A stretch of DNA of 64,000 nucleotides from Azotosporobacter soli (GTDB lineage: Bacteria > Bacillota > Negativicutes > SG130), in NCBI RefSeq assembly GCF_030542965.1, contig NZ_JAUAOA010000003.1, forward strand, positions 1 to 64,000. Direction: 5' to 3'. Below the pieces are notes generated by a model that was not told where the DNA came from, ran no database searches, and saw only the letters and a program-made list of their open reading frames with translations. Below, piece after piece: positions 1 through 7,909 of the stretch (position 1 is its first letter; each line of letters opens with the position of its first letter). The position numbers were made by a program, and so were the translations under genes.

Positions 1-247
<247 letters not shown>

Positions 248-404
248 ATTATGAAGAAGCTTCATCAGCTCTTTATAACAAAAACATTATTGTTTGTTGA
301 GTCATCATCACCGAAGCGATGACGTCTCCGCACATCTGGCTTTTCATTCTTTTCCACATTATTCAGTTTTCAAGGAGCACCACCGCTTTCGCGGCCGGAA
401 CATC

Positions 405-434
405 AGTTTAGCACAGTCACTCGAACCATGTCAA
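405..434 (-). promoter_or_regulatory. rRNA promoter P2 (TTGACA-N18-TAAACT)
   Basis: On the minus strand a consensus -35 (429-434) is followed after 18 bp by TAAACT (405-410). It lies about 160 bp before the 16S 5' end and 70 bp downstream of a second promoter. Tandem promoters are typical of rRNA operons. The 244-404 stretch between it and the 16S gene is leader, and I see no gene in it. Confidence 0.7.
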
Positions 435-488
435 CTACTTGTTTCCGTTTTTCTTTTTCAGTTGCTGCCGCCGTTTGGCGACTTGCTT

Positions 489-518
489 ATGTTAACATTT
501 CGTAGTCGCCGCTGTCAA
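489..518 (-). promoter_or_regulatory. rRNA promoter P1 (TTGACA-N18-TAACAT)
   Basis: The -35 TTGACA is at 513-518 and the -10 TAACAT at 489-494, with an 18-bp spacer, on the minus strand. It starts only about 30 bp after the stop codon of the antiporter gene. Positions 244-546 hold only these promoters and the rRNA leader. Confidence 0.7.
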
Positions 519-546
519 CCTTTTTTTCTCTTTTCTCAAAGAAACA

Positions 547-1602
547 TTATAGCCAATAAAAACATATCCCGATCAGGAGGTATACCGCCATCAATTGGAC
601 TCCTTCCAGCCAATTGGATTGTCCGTCTCCGGCCACCCGATTGGCAATCCAGACAGCTACAAGAATCGACGCCACTTCTACATCGATAAAAACAATACTC
701 ATTGTCCTGTCAATTAACGCGCCAAGTATGACCAGCAACGGCATGACAAAAAGCAAGATCTGCAAACTGGATCCAACGGCAATTTCTATCGCCACATCCA
801 TCTTATTCTTCATCGCCATCCAAATTGCAGTGCTGTGTTCCGCTGCGTTGCCAACAATCGGGATCAGAATAATGCCGACAAAAAACTCGCTGATTCCCCA
901 CTCTTGCGTCACCGGAATGATCGAAGCAACGAGGAATTCGCTTTCCACAGCGATAATGATCGTCGTAGCGAGCAAGACTACGATAGCTTTTCGCACGCCC
1001 CACTGCCCTTCAAATTCTCCGCCATTCTCCTCTTCCTGTCGATAAAATTCTCGATGCGAGCCAAAAGAGAAGTACATCTTCAGCAAATATATCCCCAGCA
1101 TGATAACTGCAATCAATAAACTAAGCGGTTCATATCTCCACGAATCGAGCGTTCCCGTTCCTACGCTGCGCAAGAAAATCGCCGGCACGCATAAGCCGAT
1201 TGCGCCAAATGTCAGCATACTGCTCGACACTTCGACTAAATCAACATTGAACGTCTGTACCTTATGGCGCAGTCCACCAGCAAACATGCTCGCGCCCAGG
1301 ACAAGCAGAATATTCCCCATCACAGAACCGGCAAGCGAAGCTTTTACCACATCATATAACCCTGCTTTCAGCGCAAAAAAGGCAATGATCAGTTCTGTTG
1401 CATTTCCGAACGTCGCATTGAGAAAACCACCCCACTGATAACCGACAACGTGCGCAATTTCCTCTGTCGCTATGCCCATATACATGGCCAATGGAATGAT
1501 CGCCATACAGGAAGCGATAAATACAGTTGCCGACGACCAATGCAAGACTTCCGCTGCAATGCTCAGCGGCACTGCCAGCAGCAAAAATTTCATCATCATC
1601 AT
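547..1602 (-). CDS. cax: Calcium/proton antiporter (CaCA superfamily, ChaA/Cax type)
   Basis: An inner-membrane exchanger that expels Ca2+ in exchange for H+. The sequence shows about 11 hydrophobic segments and the two signature alpha repeats of the family: FGNATELIIAFFALK in the N-terminal half and GNAAEHSTAIW in the C-terminal half, whose acidic residues bind the cation. A longer frame opens at 1632. I prefer the ATG at 1602 (351 aa), which starts a run of four Met codons after AAGGGAAGTGAG; the start remains uncertain. The gene stands alone between the prd locus, from which a strong terminator separates it, and the rRNA promoters. Family assignment is firm; ion specificity is inferred. 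Confidence 0.9.
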   Translation of the reverse strand: MMMMKFLLLAVPLSIAAEVLHWSSATVFIASCMAIIPLAMYMGIATEEIAHVVGYQWGGFLNATFGNATELIIAFFALKAGLYDVVKASLAGSVMGNILLVLGASMFAGGLRHKVQTFNVDLVEVSSSMLTFGAIGLCVPAIFLRSVGTGTLDSWRYEPLSLLIAVIMLGIYLLKMYFSFGSHREFYRQEEENGGEFEGQWGVRKAIVVLLATTIIIAVESEFLVASIIPVTQEWGISEFFVGIILIPIVGNAAEHSTAIWMAMKNKMDVAIEIAVGSSLQILLFVMPLLVILGALIDRTMSIVFIDVEVASILVAVWIANRVAGDGQSNWLEGVQLMAVYLLIGICFYWL

Positions 1603-1765
1603 TTCACTCACTTCCCTTCGCTGCCGTTTCATTTCGCCTACGAAGCTGACGAGACCGCATTTTTTTATCCTTTGTCAATCGGATTGTGCAGCACTTTAAC
1701 TCCATTCTTTCTATTTTTCTGCAAATATTTTACATATCCTTTTCGCTTCAACCTCTTTGCTCGAT

Positions 1766-1815
1766 AAATGGCAAGATAAAGACCGGGCTTTCGCCCGGTC
1801 TTTATCTTGCCATTT
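1766..1815 (-). terminator. Strong intrinsic terminator ending the prd operon
   Basis: A perfect 23-bp inverted repeat (1766-1788 with 1793-1815) has a 4-nt loop. It begins directly at the stop codon of the permease gene and is also T-rich on the plus side. It closes the proline reductase operon and insulates cax. Confidence 0.93.
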
Positions 1816-1816
1816 T

Positions 1817-2683
1817 TTAATCGTTGTTTTTCATCCCCGCACGCAACATGGTGATCGAGGTATAAAGGATTACACAAACAACAACCCATTTCAAAATCTC
1901 AAGCGGCATTTCTTTAACGATGTACGCAGCGATCAGGACGCCGACCGATCCGGCAATCGTGATGGCAATCGAGGCTTTGATGTCATAAGCAGCTTCTTTG
2001 ACGAATTTAATGCTCGCTGCCGGCATCAGGAATGCGCAGGAGCACATCATGATCGGAAATGCGACTTTCGGACTCATACCCAGTGCATAGACCAACGCCA
2101 TGCATGGCGCGTACAGGCCGATACCGATTGTCATCAGCGCACCCAGGATGAAGTTGCCCACTACGCCAATGCCTAATTGAGCACCTTCCAGACCAATAGC
2201 TTCGCCGCCAACCGGCATCCACTTCAGTAAGCCGGCGACAAAGACGAACGCTACGATCATCAGCGCAATGCCCATGCCCATCTGTATTTTTTTCTCCGGC
2301 AGATGCGATACTATTCCCGCACCAAAAATTGCGCCAACCATGGAAGCGGCAACCATGGCAATTAACGTCGTCGGATCGACTTTAATAACGGTTATAAATA
2401 TCAAGGCTTCCACTACAACCGGAATCGTCATGCTGACATTCAACGTACCGGGAATCAGACGATCCGGCACAAGGTCCATGGCTTTAAACATGGCTGTGGT
2501 CGGGGCAAAGCTACCGATACCGAGGGTATCAAAGAAGTTAGCAATGAAGCCTACACCAGAAAGTTTTCCCCAGCTCTTGTCAGACATTTGCTCCTTGTTC
2601 TTGGCAGCATGGCCGAAAAACACCACGCCGAACCAAGCAGTTACCAATACTAACGCTCCTTGGACCGCAGCAATAATTGACAT
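1817..2683 (-). CDS. TSUP-family (TauE/SafE) membrane permease, last gene of the prd operon
   Basis: A 288-aa, very hydrophobic protein with about eight membrane segments and the weak internal duplication typical of the TSUP/TauE-SafE family, whose known members move sulfite, sulfoacetate or other organic anions. It starts 29 bp after prdF with a good ribosome site (GAGGAGGGACAG) and ends at the operon terminator, so it should be co-expressed with proline reductase. A role in importing proline or exporting 5-aminovalerate or another product is suggested only by position. No substrate residue can be read from the sequence. Confidence 0.85.
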   Translation of the reverse strand: MSIIAAVQGALVLVTAWFGVVFFGHAAKNKEQMSDKSWGKLSGVGFIANFFDTLGIGSFAPTTAMFKAMDLVPDRLIPGTLNVSMTIPVVVEALIFITVIKVDPTTLIAMVAASMVGAIFGAGIVSHLPEKKIQMGMGIALMIVAFVFVAGLLKWMPVGGEAIGLEGAQLGIGVVGNFILGALMTIGIGLYAPCMALVYALGMSPKVAFPIMMCSCAFLMPAASIKFVKEAAYDIKASIAITIAGSVGVLIAAYIVKEMPLEILKWVVVCVILYTSITMLRAGMKNND

Positions 2684-2712
2684 ACTGTCCCTCCTCTTTT
2701 TCTCTTATTCGT

Positions 2713-3720
2713 TCACCCTAACATAAATCCATGTTTTACCGGATCATTGGGATCGATGACAAATTGATTGAAACCCGTAATGTAGGCACTGCCGGTTATT
2801 TCCGGCACGACCGCTTGAAACTCGCCGACCATGGCTGTTTCTACCAAGCGACCTCTAAATAAAGTTCCGATAATGCTCTCGTATACAAACTCCTCCCCTA
2901 ATTTTAAATGCCCTTTTGCATACAAAGTCGCCATTTTAGCACTGGTTCCCGTGCCGCATGGTGAACGGTCGGCCTGTCCTTCACCGAAGATAACCACATT
3001 TTTGTAGTTCGCCTCCGGATTTGTCGCTTTGTCATAAATCTCCACCAAATCAATCGTATTGATATGCGCCAGCGTCGGATGCTGAATCTGCAGTTGTTCA
3101 TTTGCAGCCTTGCGAATCGCAAGTCCCAGTTTCGTCAGTTCGTCGATATTGCCCGGCGTTACTTCAAGCTTTAACTGCTCCGCATTCACAATCGCGAAAA
3201 AACTGCCGCCAAACGATACATCCAACGTGATTTCACCCAAACCTGGAACATTGACCTTGGCATCCTTTCGATAGAGAAACGCCGGTACATTGCGAATCGT
3301 CACCGATTTAACAACGCCATTCTCCACTTTTGCCCGTGCAGTGATAAGTCCCGCCGGCGCATCAAATTTAACGCTTGTTTCCGGTTCTACCGTCGGAACC
3401 ATCCCGGTATCAATGGCTACCGTTACCGCTCCGATCGAACCATGACCGCACATATTAAGATAACCGCCGCCATCCATAAACACAATGCCAAAATCGGCAT
3501 CTTCGTGCACCGGTCGGGTAATAATCGAACCGAACATGTCTTTATGCCCCCGCGGTTCATGCATTAGCGTTGTCCGCACATAATCAAGATTCTTTTCCAG
3601 ATATTCTTTGATGTCTGCCATGGTTTTACCCGGAATGTTAGGCAGGCCGCCTACCACGATCCGCGTCGGTTCTCCCATCGTATGGGAATCCACCGCCATA
3701 ATCGAACGGTCAAATTTCAT
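2713..3720 (-). CDS. prdF: Proline racemase
   Basis: A cytosolic, cofactor-independent racemase that turns L-proline into the D-proline used by proline reductase. The 335-aa length is normal for the family. Both catalytic cysteines are present: Cys91 in MCGHGSIG and Cys255 in DRSPCGTGTS. Its ATG overlaps the prdE stop by 4 nt (ATGA), a sign of translational coupling. Related enzymes include 4-hydroxyproline 2-epimerases with the same two Cys, so substrate choice rests on the prd context. Confidence 0.95.
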   Translation of the reverse strand: MKFDRSIMAVDSHTMGEPTRIVVGGLPNIPGKTMADIKEYLEKNLDYVRTTLMHEPRGHKDMFGSIITRPVHEDADFGIVFMDGGGYLNMCGHGSIGAVTVAIDTGMVPTVEPETSVKFDAPAGLITARAKVENGVVKSVTIRNVPAFLYRKDAKVNVPGLGEITLDVSFGGSFFAIVNAEQLKLEVTPGNIDELTKLGLAIRKAANEQLQIQHPTLAHINTIDLVEIYDKATNPEANYKNVVIFGEGQADRSPCGTGTSAKMATLYAKGHLKLGEEFVYESIIGTLFRGRLVETAMVGEFQAVVPEITGSAYITGFNQFVIDPNDPVKHGFMLG

Positions 3721-4190
3721 AATGAACGCCTCCGTTTAATGGTAATCCGTTTCTTCAATATTTTCAGAGCTCTAATCACATCGGCGGCCTGGACGCCGTT
3801 GTCCTCCACCACCTCCGTTTCCATGCCCTGAAACGTCTTGTCCAAATCAACCAAGTCCTGCATATATTCATTTTCCACAACGAGTCCGTTCCCCTTGTAA
3901 GTCAGGCCGACTACCGGAATGCCTCGCCGCCCCACTTCTGCCATATGCGCCGCGAAGTCAACATGTTGGTTGCCAAAGCCTTCGACATGAATCAGAACGC
4001 CATCGACATTCATCGCTTCCGCCAACATTCCGATTCGTTTTGCAACATAGTCTTTGTCGCTGTTTTCTCCCGGGCTGCCCACTATGGCTACGCCAGCCAA
4101 TTCAAGCTCCGGATCGCGCCTCGTCAATTCCAGTAAGGGATCGCGGAAATGATGCAGCGTAGTTTCTTTTGTCGATGGACTAACGCCCAT
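3717..4190 (-). CDS. prdE: PrdE, stand-alone homologue of the PrdA beta (pyruvoyl) part
   Basis: 157 aa that align end to end with the C-terminal part of this locus's own PrdA (residues 413 to about 570), sharing GSP, EGFGN-HIDFA-type and VVG-TY motifs. The alignment puts Met1 opposite Thr413 and Gly2 opposite Cys414, the residue that becomes the pyruvoyl group in PrdA, so PrdE has no cysteine to form the cofactor. The start is an ATG after AGGAGGGGATGAA. It lies 11 bp after prdD and overlaps prdF by 4 nt. In clostridia prdE accompanies the reductase, but its function has not been settled. Confidence 0.88.
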   Translation of the reverse strand: MGVSPSTKETTLHHFRDPLLELTRRDPELELAGVAIVGSPGENSDKDYVAKRIGMLAEAMNVDGVLIHVEGFGNQHVDFAAHMAEVGRRGIPVVGLTYKGNGLVVENEYMQDLVDLDKTFQGMETEVVEDNGVQAADVIRALKILKKRITIKRRRSL

Positions 4191-4201
4191 TTCATCCCCT
4201 C

Positions 4202-5083
4202 CTATGTCATAGAACGAATCGCTCCATCCTTGATTTCATTCGCCGACAAAAGTACCGGCACATTGCCAAGATCGATAATCGACCGTCCACCTTGCACACC
4301 GCCCGGTTCCAAAGGCAAAAGCAATTTTTCATGCATCGCGCCCTGACCGCCAACCTGCTTTACTATCAGGATTCGCATCTTCCCCGGCTTTCTTTCATCC
4401 TGGTAAACAGTCTCACGCACCGCCTGCTCCAACGGCAAGCGCTTTAATTCCTGGCGTACCGCTGCTATGATCTGGTCACACGCCTGATGCGCCGCCAGAG
4501 GCCCGCGCCGTTCCATGCCGCTGCCCCGTTCAATCACCACATCGATGCGCAGAATGATGTCTTGCTGCCCTGGCGTTCCCGGCATGCCGAACCGTATCTT
4601 GCGATCCAGCCGCCCATGCGACGAGCCGAATTCCGCCACCTGTTTCCCATCTTCATCCACCCCGGTAAGAGCCACGACAACGCCGCTCAAACTGTACGTC
4701 ACGCCTTCCCCCAAATCGCCTTGCACTTTAGTTGCGATCGGCAACAAATCCATGATCGTGTTCGTCATCACGTCACGTTTTTCCGGCGTTATGACATCAA
4801 TTGTGATTTTCTTCACCAACGGGGTATGAAAAAGGACGCTCTTAGTCAATTCCTGATCCAAATATAAGGTATTGCCGCGAATCGCCGTCTCTGTACTCAA
4901 TTCTATTCTATTGATCGAAAATTCGCAAATTTTCAGTGTGCGGAGTATTTGACTTTTTTGCGCGCCGTTTATTACTGCTTGTTTTTCCCGCTGTTCACGC
5001 GCAGCCTGTCTCGTCGATTCCATCAAGTGATCCGGCGCTTCCAGCGTCACACCTTTAGCCTGGGCTGCAGATAACTTAAACAT
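4202..5083 (-). CDS. prdD: PrdD, stand-alone homologue of the PrdA alpha part
   Basis: 293 aa. Residues 47-293 align with PrdA residues 167-413 without a gap (247 positions each), sharing LGEGV, GMERRGP, GQGAMH and DLGNVPV-LSANE. The protein ends in ...SMT, exactly at the threonine that precedes the autocleavage cysteine of PrdA. The N-terminal 46 residues are unlike PrdA, which has a longer N-terminal region. The gene starts 68 bp after prdB, the largest gap in the operon, which holds a GC-rich hairpin. Its biochemical role is unproven; it may pair with PrdE as a non-catalytic or maturation complex. Confidence 0.88.
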   Translation of the reverse strand: MFKLSAAQAKGVTLEAPDHLMESTRQAAREQREKQAVINGAQKSQILRTLKICEFSINRIELSTETAIRGNTLYLDQELTKSVLFHTPLVKKITIDVITPEKRDVMTNTIMDLLPIATKVQGDLGEGVTYSLSGVVVALTGVDEDGKQVAEFGSSHGRLDRKIRFGMPGTPGQQDIILRIDVVIERGSGMERRGPLAAHQACDQIIAAVRQELKRLPLEQAVRETVYQDERKPGKMRILIVKQVGGQGAMHEKLLLPLEPGGVQGGRSIIDLGNVPVLLSANEIKDGAIRSMT

Positions 5084-5110
5084 GCTACCACCCTGCCCTC
5101 AGGCTCGGGT

Positions 5111-5137
5111 CGGGCGGCGCGTAGTGCACGCCGCCCG
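5111..5137 (-). other. GC-rich hairpin between prdB and prdD
   Basis: CGGGCGGCG (5111-5119) pairs with CGCCGCCCG (5129-5137) around a 9-nt loop. No U-run follows on either strand, so it is not a classical terminator. It may stabilise the 3' end of the upstream prdA-prdB message or lower prdD expression. Confidence 0.6.
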
Positions 5138-5151
5138 CCGGCCTGGATATT

Positions 5152-5877
5152 TTAGACCTTGGACTTATACTCGTATGGCAATGGTATGATCTTGCCAAAG
5201 GATTCAATCGTTTCCATCGCATGCAGCGTGTCTTTCAACACGCCGGTTTGCATCGGGATATCGTGCGGCGCCCCCACGTTGGCTCCCATCGGAACCAGCG
5301 GTGCGGAAACGCGCGGCGATCCCTGTTGTTTGGCTACCGGAGGCAGTGCGGCAATAATAATTGTAGGAATGCCGGCGGCCTCAATCGCTCTCTGCACAAT
5401 CACGGCAGAGCGGTGACAGGTGCCTCAGCCAGCGGTTAGGAGCGCGATATCGACTTTGTCCTCTTTGAGGGCAGCCGCGATGGCCGGTCCTGTTTCCTCC
5501 TCGAATTTTTTTATGTTGCCGCCGCCACCCATAAAGCCGATGTGATGAGGCGCAACTTTGCCGATGAATCCTTCCGCAGCGAGTTCGCGGATTCGGTCAA
5601 CGGCGAGCATCGCATTGATGTCTTTGTTAACATCGCTGTTATCGTAACCGCCATGAGTTACCATCAGCTCTTCCGTTTTGACATCGCAAGGAATCATGCG
5701 ATACGTGAAATCGCCCGCTAAGGCAAAGGGATCCTGTGTCTTTAAGTGGACGCCGCCTGCAGTCAGCAAGGCTACGGTACAATCCTTGACCGCTTTGGTC
5801 ATGACCGTGTAGACTGCCGGAGGCGTGATGGGCACGAATATTTCTGATTGCAAACCTTCTACAACCGAAAGCTTCAT
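5152..5877 (-). CDS. prdB: D-proline reductase selenoprotein subunit PrdB (Sec at residue 151)
   Basis: PrdB carries the catalytic selenocysteine that attacks the D-proline/pyruvoyl adduct to give 5-aminovalerate. The frame is open from ATG 5877 to TAA 5152 except for one TGA at 5425-5427. Reading it as selenocysteine gives 241 aa with the motif LLTAG-U-GTCHRSA, that is Sec-x-x-Cys, as known for PrdB. Sequence on both sides is conserved in style and continuous, so this is recoding, not a broken gene. A SECIS-like hairpin follows the TGA. Ribosome site GAGGAGGGGAAAAC. SelA, SelB and SelC must be encoded elsewhere. Confidence 0.95.
5386..5412 (-). promoter_or_regulatory. SECIS-like hairpin for selenocysteine insertion in prdB
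   Basis: Starting 12 nt after the in-frame TGA, CGCTCTGC (5405-5412) can pair with GCAGAGAGCG (5386-5395), with a 2-nt bulge and a 9-nt apical loop. The location just downstream of UGA inside the reading frame matches bacterial SECIS elements, which bind SelB. The loop sequence differs from the E. coli fdhF loop, as is usual outside proteobacteria. Confidence 0.75.
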
Positions 5878-5911
5878 GTTTTCCCCTCCTCTTGTTTTAT
5901 TATTTTTCTTC

Positions 5912-6106
5912 TTATTTCGAGGTTACGTTGACATAGCTGACGTAAAATTCTACTTCATCGCCGACTACCAGTGGCTTGTCGGTAAACACCATCCGCAGCG
6001 GAACGCTAAGCATTCCCAGTCGTCCGTTGATTTCAATTTTCACGCCAACTTCGGTTACCTCAACCAGTTTTCCATTGACCAGTCGGGGCGTCAGCTCTAT
6101 GTCCAT
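5912..6106 (-). CDS. Small conserved prd-locus protein (64 aa)
   Basis: A 64-aa, beta-strand-rich, acidic small protein with no cysteine and no membrane segment. It begins 1 nt after the prdA stop and ends 34 bp before prdB. A short gene at this place, between prdA and prdB, is a regular part of prd loci in clostridia (I believe the family named CBO2463/CBO2479 domain, from memory). Its role is unknown; an assembly or stability factor for the reductase is possible. Confidence 0.75.
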   Translation of the reverse strand: MDIELTPRLVNGKLVEVTEVGVKIEINGRLGMLSVPLRMVFTDKPLVVGDEVEFYVSYVNVTSK

Positions 6107-6107
6107 A

Positions 6108-7886
6108 TTACTTCAACGCCGCATCGACAAGTTTTTGATTCCCCTCGATAACCGACTGTTCCCATTTGCGCCCCGGCCCCTTAATCTCAACGCCTGCCAT
6201 TTTCGTCTTCAGCATCAGCAAGGCACGTTCGGCATCCCAGGGGCAAAGCGTATTGTCACCAAGGATTTCCGATTCGAAACCGCGATCGTTCTTGTTGAGA
6301 TCGATCATCGAGTTCATGTACTTGTTGCCGACAACCAAAGCTCCTTGATAGGCGGAATAAGTAACGCCGACAACTGCAACACCACGTTTGCCGATTTGTT
6401 CAATGTGGCTGGCAAAATCGATATGATTGTTGCCGAAGCCTTCGGTCGTCACGATCGCGCCTTCTACGCCAAGCGCTTCGACAATCGCGCCGATCCGGCC
6501 GGATACATACATTTTCTCATCATTGATCTGCGGGCTTCCGACGAATACGACGCCCACCAGATCGATTTCTTCATCCTTTGCCATCAGATCGACCAACGGT
6601 TCGCGGAAGTAATGCCGGGTGTTTTCTTTCGATGCCGGACCAATGCAAGTCAGTGCATGCACGCCGCCGTCCCGCACTTCATTCGCCGACAGGACCACCG
6701 GTACATTGCCTAAATCGACGTTGGGACGACCGCCCATGATGCCTGCCGGTTCACTTGGTAAAATGACATTGTCATGCATCGCGCCCTGTCCCATGATTTC
6801 TTTGACCAAAACGACGCGCGGCCGGCCCAGTTTGCGGATATCTTGATATTCTTTCGTCTCTACTGCGCCTTCTGCCGGCAGTTTCTTCAATACTTCGCGG
6901 ATTTCCTGAATGATCGTGTCGCATGCTTTATGCGCCGCGAACGGTCCGCGGCGTTCCATGCCGGTACCGGCTTGAATCGTCGTCATGACCCGTACGATGA
7001 TATCCGCTTTATCCGGACAGCCCGGACGGTCATAGCGGATTTTTTCATCCATGTATCCTTCACAGGAACCGAATTCGTGTACCTGCATGCCGCTTTCATC
7101 CACACCGGTCAAAAGCACTACAACGCCGACCAGTGAATGGCTGACGCCTTCGCCCAGCTCGCCTTCCACCTTGGTCGCCATCGGAATGACGTCCATGATC
7201 GTCGGCGTATAAATATGCTGGTTGTCCGGCGTAACAATATCGAGTTCAATCTTCTTCACTAGCGGATCGGCTTTAAGAGCCTCCTGGCAAAGCGCCTTGC
7301 GAATCGTCAGTACGCCGTTTTCAAAAGCGGTCGCGTCGCCAAGCTGAACCTTGTTCACCTTGTACTCACGCTCGATCAGCGTGCGCAACACTTTGTTCTC
7401 GGTTTTCACTACAGCGGTTTCCGGTGCGAGCGCAGCTTGGCTCGCCGAAGCCGCAGGAGCATTGCCGCTCATGACGACTGCCGGAAATTCGAGGTTGATG
7501 CCTTTGCCTTCTTCGATATGAATGCGAATCATTCCGCCGGATGACATGGTCGCGGCCGCTGGCTGCTGCACCTGCGGAGCGCTTGTTTCCGGCGCCGCCT
7601 TTACTTTTGCCGCAGGAGCCTCTCCTGCCATCTCCTGCATGCCTTCCAGAAATTCACCGGTCAGCGGCGTCAATGCGTCAACCGTCTTTGTCAGTTTCGC
7701 TCCGATGACCTGGCCAATCTTAGCCACATTTGCAGGCAGCGTCAAAAGCCCCGAATCTTCAAGATCCGGGAAAATGCCCGGGTCTTCCAAGTCGGCAGGA
7801 CTGATGACCGTACCGGCAGTTGTCAGACAGCAAACCACTGCCGGATCATTCTTGTGCTCTGCCGCAGTTTCCTTGGTAATCGACAT
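6108..7886 (-). CDS. prdA: D-proline reductase proprotein PrdA
   Basis: 592 aa, matching the normal proprotein length. Family knowledge: the chain cleaves itself before a cysteine, giving an alpha part and a beta part with an N-terminal pyruvoyl group that binds D-proline. The cleavage site is visible as ALT-CIGPASKE with Cys414 (codon 6645-6647). The alpha part holds LGEGVSHSLVGVVVLLTGVDE and GMERRGPFAAH; the beta part holds VFVGSP and EGFGNNHIDFA. Residues about 85-160 form an Ala/Pro-rich linker. It follows prdC by 23 bp, with ribosome site AAGGAGGTATAAACG. Confidence 0.97.
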   Translation of the reverse strand: MSITKETAAEHKNDPAVVCCLTTAGTVISPADLEDPGIFPDLEDSGLLTLPANVAKIGQVIGAKLTKTVDALTPLTGEFLEGMQEMAGEAPAAKVKAAPETSAPQVQQPAAATMSSGGMIRIHIEEGKGINLEFPAVVMSGNAPAASASQAALAPETAVVKTENKVLRTLIEREYKVNKVQLGDATAFENGVLTIRKALCQEALKADPLVKKIELDIVTPDNQHIYTPTIMDVIPMATKVEGELGEGVSHSLVGVVVLLTGVDESGMQVHEFGSCEGYMDEKIRYDRPGCPDKADIIVRVMTTIQAGTGMERRGPFAAHKACDTIIQEIREVLKKLPAEGAVETKEYQDIRKLGRPRVVLVKEIMGQGAMHDNVILPSEPAGIMGGRPNVDLGNVPVVLSANEVRDGGVHALTCIGPASKENTRHYFREPLVDLMAKDEEIDLVGVVFVGSPQINDEKMYVSGRIGAIVEALGVEGAIVTTEGFGNNHIDFASHIEQIGKRGVAVVGVTYSAYQGALVVGNKYMNSMIDLNKNDRGFESEILGDNTLCPWDAERALLMLKTKMAGVEIKGPGRKWEQSVIEGNQKLVDAALK

Positions 7887-7909
7887 CGTTTATACCTCCT
7901 TCTGCTTTC

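Noticed and set aside
294-689. 131-aa open frame across the rRNA leader and promoters
   Set aside because: It crosses two promoters and the end of cax, has no ribosome site and resembles nothing.
5152-5877. prdB as a pseudogene or two separate genes split by a stop codon
   Set aside because: The two parts are in the same frame, the interrupting codon is TGA at the place of the known catalytic selenocysteine, and a SECIS-like hairpin follows.
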